Origin: a bacterium
GTDB taxonomy: Bacteria; Vulcanimicrobiota; Xenobia; RGZZ01
DNA length: 8,218 nt
Direction of reading: 5' to 3'
NCBI GenBank assembly: GCA_021782195.1
Contig: JAJXVI010000079.1
Span: 1-8,218 of the forward strand
Shown: positions 1 to 5,579 of the stretch, piece by piece
Layout: every line of letters begins with the position of its first letter
How positions within the stretch are numbered: the stretch's first letter is position 1
Made by a program: the position numbers and the translations under genes
Notes under the pieces: model-generated
Told to the model about the DNA's origin: nothing
Database searches by the model: none
Seen by the model: only the letters and a program-made list of their open reading frames with translations

Positions 1-1
1 C

Positions 2-43
2 ATTGATACGCACGCGAAGGGTCAGCCTCTACCTGTTCTCTGA
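2..43 (+). other. possible 3' tail of an upstream gene
   Basis: A reading frame that enters from the left edge gives IDTHAKGQPLPVL and then stops at 41-43, which is 16 bases before the carrier-protein ATG. This could be the last codons of an upstream operon member, but 13 codons are too few to recognise. The other forward frame stops at 4-6, so the upstream gene could equally end there or outside the window. Confidence 0.2.
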
Positions 44-59
44 CTTGGATGAAACTGAC

Positions 60-335
60 ATGGGTCCTTCAGTTCAAGAGCGTGTGTTGTACGTACTCGA
101 ACAGGTCACCCAGATTCCGGAGACCCGACGGAACCTGGCTTTGCGCCTGTTCGACTCACGCCTCGTCGACTCCATCCAGATGGTCGACCTGATGGTTGCG
201 CTGTCTGAGAATTTCAGCATTTATATCTCTCCCACCGAAGTGGGGCCCGATACATGGGCAACACCGGCCGACATCATTGTCGACATCGAACGAAGGCTTG
301 CAGCAGCGAGCGATAAAGGCGGGGACTATCGATGA
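60..335 (+). CDS. dltC: DltC-like aminoacyl carrier protein
   Basis: Predicted small carrier protein that holds an activated amino acid as a thioester on a phosphopantetheine arm and delivers it from the ligase encoded next to the membrane acyltransferase. With the ATG at 60 it has 91 residues, slightly longer than usual DltC (about 78-80). The DltC pattern is clear: LRLFDSRLVDSIQMVDL at residues 28-44, with S38 in the DS motif as the expected phosphopantetheine site, and a WATPADII segment (66-73) that matches the conserved WATP region before the last helix. The frame stays open upstream to the window edge, with a TTG at 3. I chose 60 because homology begins there and the preceding 19 residues do not look like a carrier; the Shine-Dalgarno match (GGA at 47-49) is weak. 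Its stop overlaps the ligase ATG (ATGA, 332-335), which implies translational coupling. Family assignment is strong; the cargo is not proven. Confidence 0.87.
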   Translation: MGPSVQERVLYVLEQVTQIPETRRNLALRLFDSRLVDSIQMVDLMVALSENFSIYISPTEVGPDTWATPADIIVDIERRLAAASDKGGDYR

Positions 336-1912
336 GCTGGCTGTTACGTCGATTTGACGCCGTGGCTGTCGCACGCCCGCACGCCGTGGCGTGTCGCAGT
401 TGCAAACGCGATATGACCTACGGAGAACTCCACGAGAAGTCGAGACGCCTCGCATCCTGGCTGGAGCGAGAGGTGGCGAACGGCTGCCCGGTCGCCATTC
501 GTGGGCAGAAGGAACCGGAAATGCTCGCAGGATTTCTGGGAGCGATGCGCGCGAGGCGTCCCTACATTCCGATTGAAGACGGGCTTCCGCAATCACGCGA
601 GCAGCAGATCCTTGCGCTATCCGGTGCGGCGTTGACGCTGACGCCTGCTGACATCGAACGCATCTGTGGGCAGGAAGCAACGCCAAGGCAGGGCATTGTT
701 CACGAAACCGATCCGGGGCTTGCGGCCTACTGCATGTTCACGAGCGGAAGCACCGGCGCACCGAGAGGCGTCGTCATCAGTCATCGGTGCCTCGAGGCAT
801 TTGCGTCTGGAATGCTTGCGGTGCTGTGCGGAAGCGACCCGTGCCGAAACGAGGTTGTGCTCAATCAGACCCCGTTCGCTTTTGACTTTTCGGTGATGGA
901 TATCTGGTTGGCGCTGCTCAGCGGAGGAACCCTGGTTGGGCTCTCCCGCCCCGAAATCGAGCACCCTTCCACCATGCACGAAATTTTGCGGAGCAGTGGC
1001 GTCACGACGTGGATCTCCACGCCTTCGTTCGTGCACATGTGCCTCGCGGAGCGTAGTTTCGGGCCGCAATCATTAAAGCACGTCAGGCGGCTCATCCTGG
1101 GCGGCGAGGCCCTTCCCCCAACGGTTGCACGTCAGGTCATGACGCGGTTTGCGAGCCAGGAACTGTGGAACGCGTACGGCCCCACCGAAGCCACGGTCAT
1201 CTGCGCCATGGGACGCGTCGAGCCGTGGATGATCGACCGCCTGCCGTCAATCCCGATTGGAGAAGCGCTGCCGGGAACGTGGATCGGCGTGATGGACGAG
1301 ACCGGTCGGGTACTCGGCGACAACGAGCCAGGAGAAATCGTCATCGCCGGTCCGAATGTGAGTCCGGGGTATCTCCGACCCTCCGCGCAGGGGACGGCGC
1401 AAGCGTCCGCGCAGGGGACGGCGCAAGCGTCCGCGCAGGGGAACGCCTCGGACGAGCTCGGAGCGCACGGCGGCGACCGCTCACCCATGACCGTGGACCG
1501 CCCGTCGGACTGCTTCTTTACCTTCGACGGCCAACCCGCGTACCGCACTGGAGACCGCGGCCATCGGCACGACGGGCAGCTGCTCTACGACGGCCGCATG
1601 CACGGAATGGTGAAGATTCGGGGCAACCGCATCGAACCTGGTGACGTGGAGGTAAATCTCGCGCGCCTGCCAGGAGTCAGTGGCGCGGTGGTGGTGGTCC
1701 GAAACGGTCCGCCGGCGTGGCTGCTGGGATACGTCGTGCCGGACGGTGCGCTTCCCACCAACGACCTGGAGCTGTCGACAAACCTGCGGATGCAACTGGC
1801 CGAGAAGTTGCCAGCCTACATGATCCCACGTCGGATCGTATTCGTAAGCACGTTTCCCGTGAATGCAAACGGCAAGATTGACCGAACGTTTCTTGCCTCA
1901 GCCCCTCTGTGA
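332..1912 (+). CDS. dltA: DltA-like amino acid--carrier protein ligase (adenylating enzyme)
   Basis: Cytoplasmic ANL-superfamily enzyme, predicted to activate an amino acid with ATP and load it onto the adjacent carrier protein. It has 526 residues; DltA is usually about 500. Motifs in order: A3 loop TSGSTGAPRG (137-146); A4 region NQTPFAFDFSVMD (178-190), with D185 at the place that binds the substrate amine in DltA; TPSFVHMCL (230-238), typical of DltA; NAYGPTEAT (280-288); YRTGD (404-408); hinge GRMHGMVKIRGNRIEPGD (421-438); and NANGKIDR (511-518), with catalytic K515. Two things are odd. LGGE (256-259) has glycine where DltA has the cysteine of its FCGE motif, a residue linked to D-alanine selection. 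A low-complexity insertion of about 40 residues (351-392), partly made of SAQGTAQA repeats, lies between GYL and the YRTGD motif. The ATG overlaps the carrier stop, with GGGG at 321-324 as a possible ribosome site. DltA-type identity is firm; D-alanine as substrate is uncertain. Confidence 0.9.
   Translation: MSWLLRRFDAVAVARPHAVACRSCKRDMTYGELHEKSRRLASWLEREVANGCPVAIRGQKEPEMLAGFLGAMRARRPYIPIEDGLPQSREQQILALSGAALTLTPADIERICGQEATPRQGIVHETDPGLAAYCMFTSGSTGAPRGVVISHRCLEAFASGMLAVLCGSDPCRNEVVLNQTPFAFDFSVMDIWLALLSGGTLVGLSRPEIEHPSTMHEILRSSGVTTWISTPSFVHMCLAERSFGPQSLKHVRRLILGGEALPPTVARQVMTRFASQELWNAYGPTEATVICAMGRVEPWMIDRLPSIPIGEALPGTWIGVMDETGRVLGDNEPGEIVIAGPNVSPGYLRPSAQGTAQASAQGTAQASAQGNASDELGAHGGDRSPMTVDRPSDCFFTFDGQPAYRTGDRGHRHDGQLLYDGRMHGMVKIRGNRIEPGDVEVNLARLPGVSGAVVVVRNGPPAWLLGYVVPDGALPTNDLELSTNLRMQLAEKLPAYMIPRRIVFVSTFPVNANGKIDRTFLASAPL
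1382..1442 (+). repeat. 24-bp in-frame tandem repeat, about 2.5 copies
   Basis: Two exact 24-bp units (1382-1405 and 1406-1429) are followed by the first 13 bases of a third (1430-1442). The unit begins TCCGCGCAGGGG. Because 24 is a multiple of three the frame is kept, and each unit encodes SAQGTAQA (ligase residues 351-358 and 359-366, then SAQG). Perfect identity points to recent slippage-type expansion inside the adenylation domain. Confidence 0.95.
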
Positions 1913-4131
1913 AACGTTCCCGATTCCGCTGGCAGATTCTGGTCGGATGTCTCCTGGTCGCCATTGAACTGGTGTGGGCAAACTATAGCGTGGTCGGGTT
2001 GACCGGATATCACCTGGACAGAGAGCGATTCGTACCCGACCCGTACACTGGTTACACCATGCGCCCTGGTTTCGAGGGAAAAGTCAACGCGCAAGGGCTC
2101 GAGACGCCTCCGGTCGGTCCACGCCGAGCCGATGAACTGCGCATTCTCTGCCTGGGTTCTTCTGAACTTGTCGGGTCGAGCGAATCCGGCGGTCCGACCA
2201 TCTGCCAGCAACTCCAGAACTCACTGCGGCGACGCCTTGATCGACCCGTGCGGGTCATCAACGGCGCGGTCGAAGGGTATGAGACCACCAACGTACGCGC
2301 CCTTCTGTCGGAGGTGTGGCCGGTCTATCATCCCGACGTCGTGGTGGTGGCACTCGCATTTCACGACGTAGATCAGGAAATCAACTGCTACACGCCCCCG
2401 GAACCGAACCTCCGCTGGAAACTGCGGTTGCATCAGATGCTCGACCGCCTCCCACTCGTGCAGGCCTACATGCTTTTCTCCATGAGTGCCCCGGGGTTTG
2501 GAGGCTGGCGCTCAGATCTAGACCAGGGTCACGCATCATTGCCCGTGGCGCTGCAGTACAGCTTCGACTCGTTTCTCAACTTTTCCACGCGTCACCACGT
2601 ACCCCTCCTGTTCGTGCAACTGCCCGCCGCTCCGAACACCAGATCGGTACCGCGCAACGCACTGAAGGTTCTCCAGTTGCACGCGATCCAGCACAACGAC
2701 CCGATCCTGGTCGTCGGAAAGTGCAGAGCCTGGCGATCTCTCAGCCGCTCCCCCTGGTTTCCCGCAGACCCCTTCCACTACAACCGTGAGGGGCAGCGGG
2801 TGATCGCCTGGGCCATCTTCCGGGAACTCCGCCGCCGCGGCGAAGCCCCGTGCGCAGGTCTCCCTCGACTTTCCACCGGAGCTCCCCTTTGCCTCGCAAG
2901 CCCTCCTCTTCCGCACCACGTGCAGAAGCTCACGGTGAGATACATCGGCTCGATGGACTTCGTCGTCTTCGTCCTCGCACTGGTTCTCTTGTATTACCTC
3001 CATGACTCCCGAGCCTGGCGCAGCGGGGTGCTTGCGATTGGAAACGCCCTGTTTCTCTGGAACTACATTGCGTGGCCCGAGCAACTCGGGTTTATCCTGT
3101 GGCTCTACGGGAGCGCCTACGCGCTGATCTGGCTGCGTCGACGCAGAAGTTTCAAAGGGGCCTGGATCATCACGCCGGTGGTAATCGTGCTCGTCAGCCT
3201 GCTTGGAGTCGTCCGCGAGCAGAATGAAACGGGCCTGTTTCATCCGACGATTCTGCTTGTGGGCTATTCGTACCTCATGTTCCGCATCATCCATTCCATC
3301 GTGGATGAACGAACGCAGCAACTCCCTTCGCTGTCGTGTGTGGACTATTTCAACTACCTGTTCGCCTTCTACACCTTCGTCGCCGGTCCCATCCAGCGCT
3401 TGCCGGAATTCCTGCAAACGCTCGACAGACCTCGTACTGATCTTGCCTCCACAGCCCTGGCAGCGACGGATCGGATAGCCAACGGGGCGCTGCAATCGTT
3501 CGTGCTGGCCCCGTTTGTGCTCCCCTACACGTCTGTCAGCACCCTGGAGCCGCCTGGCCGCCACTTCTGGATGCACTTCTCGACCTGGTATGTCAGCTAC
3601 TACGTGTACCTGCTGCTGAACTTCAGCGGCTACACCGACTTGATGATCGGAATCGCGCTGATGTTTGGCATCACGGTTCCGGAGAACTTTCGGCGCCCGT
3701 TCCTGGCGCGCAACGTGCTCGATTTCTGGACCCGCTGGCATATCACGCTCTCCTCGTGGATTCGCGATTATCTCTTCACGCCGCTCTACTTTCACCTGCA
3801 ACTCGCATCACGGGGACGCGGACGCGTCTGCTGGATCGCGCTCTCGTATTTCACGGCGTTCGAGGTTGTGGGGTTCTGGCACGGTCTCAATTCACGATAC
3901 GTGTTGTTCGGAGCGTTGCACGGGCTCGGCGCGATGACAAACTTCACGGCAAACGAACTGCTCGGAAGGCTTCCTGGCAAGATGCGCGAGCGGTATCGGA
4001 AGAGTCATGCGATACGCGTGTGCGCCACTATCTTGAGTTTTCTCTTCATTTCGTTCACCATGCTTGTGTTCGCCCATCCGCTGAGCAGGCTGGATGTGGC
4101 AGGAAGGCTCCTATGGACAAGAATTCGCTGA
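1909..4131 (+). CDS. SGNH-domain / MBOAT (DltB-like) fusion acyltransferase
   Basis: This 740-residue membrane protein seems to join two enzymes that Dlt-type pathways normally encode separately. Residues 1-7 are basic, and about 9-28 form a membrane anchor. An SGNH/GDSL-type domain follows (about 75-310): LCLGSSEL (80-87) with S85 as likely nucleophile, NGAVEG (118-123) as block II, and DPFH (287-290) as the D-x-x-H block. Block III reads AFHDV (150-154), without the usual Asn. The MBOAT domain fills about 349-727 with many hydrophobic segments: VAGPIQR (491-497), NFSGYTDLMIG (571-581), FWTRWHITLSSWIRDYL (606-622) with conserved H611, and GFWHG (655-659) with catalytic H658. The anchor would place the SGNH domain outside the cytoplasm and start the MBOAT from outside, matching DltB topology. 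Inferred role: moving the acyl group from the carrier thioester across the membrane (MBOAT) and onto an envelope polymer (SGNH, in the role of DltD). The GTG start overlaps the ligase stop (GTGA), with no Shine-Dalgarno, so coupled translation is likely. The C-terminus (LLWTRIR) lacks an FxYxxF shuttle motif. Confidence 0.9.
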   Translation: MKRSRFRWQILVGCLLVAIELVWANYSVVGLTGYHLDRERFVPDPYTGYTMRPGFEGKVNAQGLETPPVGPRRADELRILCLGSSELVGSSESGGPTICQQLQNSLRRRLDRPVRVINGAVEGYETTNVRALLSEVWPVYHPDVVVVALAFHDVDQEINCYTPPEPNLRWKLRLHQMLDRLPLVQAYMLFSMSAPGFGGWRSDLDQGHASLPVALQYSFDSFLNFSTRHHVPLLFVQLPAAPNTRSVPRNALKVLQLHAIQHNDPILVVGKCRAWRSLSRSPWFPADPFHYNREGQRVIAWAIFRELRRRGEAPCAGLPRLSTGAPLCLASPPLPHHVQKLTVRYIGSMDFVVFVLALVLLYYLHDSRAWRSGVLAIGNALFLWNYIAWPEQLGFILWLYGSAYALIWLRRRRSFKGAWIITPVVIVLVSLLGVVREQNETGLFHPTILLVGYSYLMFRIIHSIVDERTQQLPSLSCVDYFNYLFAFYTFVAGPIQRLPEFLQTLDRPRTDLASTALAATDRIANGALQSFVLAPFVLPYTSVSTLEPPGRHFWMHFSTWYVSYYVYLLLNFSGYTDLMIGIALMFGITVPENFRRPFLARNVLDFWTRWHITLSSWIRDYLFTPLYFHLQLASRGRGRVCWIALSYFTAFEVVGFWHGLNSRYVLFGALHGLGAMTNFTANELLGRLPGKMRERYRKSHAIRVCATILSFLFISFTMLVFAHPLSRLDVAGRLLWTRIR
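4101..4107 (+). promoter_or_regulatory. strong ribosome binding site that sets the microprotein start
   Basis: AGGAAGG lies five bases before the ATG at 4113, inside the last codons of the MBOAT gene. It is the best Shine-Dalgarno match in the cassette and is the main reason for calling a 45-residue start there rather than anything longer in the same frame. Confidence 0.75.
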
Positions 4132-4250
4132 CCCCCCTCGCACGGCAGACCGCCATCGTTGTATGGATCGCCGTCAAGGCCGCTGTGGTAATCTGGTTGC
4201 TGTACAGGATCGCACCTCCTCCGATCCCGTTTGTCTACAGCAATTTCTGA
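4113..4250 (+). CDS. dltX: DltX-like acyl-shuttle membrane microprotein (FVYSNF C-terminus)
   Basis: A 45-residue protein that overlaps the end of the MBOAT gene by 19 bases in another frame. It has a short N-terminus with K3 and R11, one hydrophobic span (about 13-31, TAIVVWIA ... VVIWLLY, with K22 inside), a proline-rich stretch (APPPIPF, 34-40) and the terminal hexapeptide FVYSNF (40-45). Size, single membrane pass, predicted N-in/C-out topology and last six residues fit DltX, the Dlt-pathway microprotein whose C-terminal FxYxxF tyrosine accepts the acyl group from the MBOAT and hands it to the SGNH-like transferase. Y42 would be that tyrosine. DltX usually lies at the front of Gram-positive dlt operons; here it comes last. 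Outside the hexapeptide and overall layout there is little sequence to compare, so the call rests on the exact C-terminal motif, the strong ribosome site and the Dlt-like context. It could be a DltX homologue or an analogue that arose separately. Confidence 0.8.
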   Translation: MDKNSLTPLARQTAIVVWIAVKAAVVIWLLYRIAPPPIPFVYSNF

Positions 4251-4290
4251 CCGCAATTTCTGACCGCAATTTCTGACCGCAATTTCTGAC
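4240..4290 (+). repeat. 13-bp tandem repeat, four copies, across the microprotein stop codon
   Basis: GCAATTTCTGACC begins at 4240, 4253 and 4266 as full copies, and a fourth copy at 4279-4290 is 12 bases long. The first copy supplies the last codons (Asn, Phe, stop) of the DltX-like gene; the others follow directly. Since 13 is not a multiple of three, the embedded TGA triplets (4248, 4261, 4274, 4287) fall in all three forward frames. Slippage from the 3' end of the gene is the simplest origin. No function is evident; it lies in the 60-base gap before the next gene. Confidence 0.95.
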
Positions 4291-4310
4291 AGCGAGGTCA
4301 CAGGCAGAGA

Positions 4311-5492
4311 ATGAACAACGAAAAATCCCGTGCACTGCGATTTGTCGTACTGGTTGGCATCATCAGCTTTTTCGCCGATTTCACCTATGAGGGAGCCCGA
4401 TCGGTGGCCGGGCCCTACCTGGCCCTGCTCGGCGCCAGCGGACTGGTGGTCGGCCTTGCAAGCGGACTCGGAGAACTGGTGGGTTACGGGCTGCGTTATG
4501 TTTCCGGACGGGTCGCAGACAGGCTCGGACAGTACTGGCCACTGGTCATCGCAGGCTACGCGATACAACTGTGCGCAGTACCGACGCTGGCGCTGGCCAC
4601 AAGCTGGCAGATGGCCGTGGCGTTGCTGGTGCTTGAACGCGTGGGCAAAGCCGTGCGAAACCCGGCCCGCAACGTACTGCTCTCGCACGCCGGACACGAG
4701 ATGCAGGGATATGGATGGGCATTCGGCCTTCACGAGGCACTCGATCAGGCAGGCGCCCTGGTGGGCCCTCTGGTGATGGCCGGCGTGCTGGCGGAGCGCC
4801 ACAATTACCGACTGGCTTTCGCCGTGTTGCTCATACCCGCCACCTGCGCCCTCGCACTGGTCATCGCAGCACGCGTGATGTACCCGCAACCGAAGAACCT
4901 CGAGCGTCCTGTCCCGACCACGATGGGGCATCTGGGCCGCGCTTTCTGGCTCTATCTGGTCGCAGCCGGCCTCGTCGCCGCAGGCTTCGCCGACTTTCCG
5001 CTCATTGCGTTCCACCTCGAAAAAGGGAAGGTCATCTCTGCTGGATACATCCCCATCTTCTACGCCATCGCCATGGGGATCGGTGGACTTGCCTCGCTAC
5101 TGTTCGGATGGCTGTTTGACCGGCGTGGCATCATCATCCTGGTTCCTCTCACAATCTTCTCGGCCGCCTATGCGCCTCTCGCCTTTTTCGGCGGACCGGC
5201 CCTGGCCCTTGGGGGCGTTATTCTGTGGGGAGTCGCCACCGGCGTGCACGAGTCAGTGATGGCAGCCGTGGTTGCGCAGATGGTCGCTGCCGAGCGACGC
5301 GCGTCGGCCTATGGCCTGTTCATGGCGGTTTTCGGCGTGGCCTGGTTTGGCGGAAGCGTGTTGCTTGGAGGGCTATACGATGTGTCCCCGCATCTGCTTT
5401 CGTGGGTGGCAGCCGCCATCGAACTCTCAGCAGTACCCTTCCTGCTTGCGGTCGCACGCCTCACACGACCGCACGCAGCGCCGACCGCGTGA
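4311..5492 (+). CDS. MFS transporter
   Basis: A 393-residue inner-membrane protein with about twelve hydrophobic segments, the usual size and pattern of a major facilitator superfamily carrier. The loop between segments 2 and 3 has a motif-A-like sequence, GRVADRLGQYW (66-76), and the pseudo-symmetric partner GWLFDRRG (266-273) appears in the second half. The N-terminal half also contains FADFTYEGARSVAGPYL (21-37) and ERVGKAVRNPARNVL (109-123), features of a widespread but uncharacterised group of MFS proteins. The substrate cannot be read from the sequence. The ATG at 4311 follows AGG (4302-4304) at six bases. It starts 60 bases after the microprotein stop in the same direction, so it could be read through from the acylation cassette, but a functional link is only a guess. 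Confidence 0.85.
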   Translation: MNNEKSRALRFVVLVGIISFFADFTYEGARSVAGPYLALLGASGLVVGLASGLGELVGYGLRYVSGRVADRLGQYWPLVIAGYAIQLCAVPTLALATSWQMAVALLVLERVGKAVRNPARNVLLSHAGHEMQGYGWAFGLHEALDQAGALVGPLVMAGVLAERHNYRLAFAVLLIPATCALALVIAARVMYPQPKNLERPVPTTMGHLGRAFWLYLVAAGLVAAGFADFPLIAFHLEKGKVISAGYIPIFYAIAMGIGGLASLLFGWLFDRRGIIILVPLTIFSAAYAPLAFFGGPALALGGVILWGVATGVHESVMAAVVAQMVAAERRASAYGLFMAVFGVAWFGGSVLLGGLYDVSPHLLSWVAAAIELSAVPFLLAVARLTRPHAAPTA

Positions 5493-5579
5493 GAGGATGG
5501 CGATGCGAGAGCGGCACTCGAATGCGCGGCAGGCATCCATCGGAGCCGTCACGAAGGTTTATCGATCACAGGAAGGGGC

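Noticed and set aside
332..1912. NRPS adenylation module or acyl-CoA synthetase
   Set aside because: The neighbouring carrier is of DltC type, there is no condensation or thioesterase domain, and the TPSFVHMCL and PFAFDFSVMD segments match DltA closely.
2536..3801. Long open frame on the - strand (421 codons) opposite the SGNH-MBOAT gene
   Set aside because: It has no recognisable domain, is full of charged low-complexity residues typical of antisense frames in GC-rich DNA, and lies opposite a gene with strong conserved motifs.
1909..4131. AlgI-type alginate or peptidoglycan O-acetylation system
   Set aside because: AlgI/PatA systems do not come with a dedicated DltA-like ligase and DltC-like carrier in the same operon; this context favours aminoacyl transfer.
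3756..4250. A longer 164-codon version of the microprotein frame
   Set aside because: The upstream part is an out-of-frame reading of the MBOAT coding sequence; the strong ribosome site and the membrane segment support the start at 4113.
4240..4290. CRISPR array
   Set aside because: The repeats are only 13 bp and directly adjacent with no spacers; there are no cas genes nearby.
4005..5015. Open frame on the - strand (336 codons) across the microprotein and MFS gene
   Set aside because: Histidine-, glutamine- and cysteine-rich composition, no domain pattern, and it covers the 13-bp repeats and the starts of two well-supported + strand genes.
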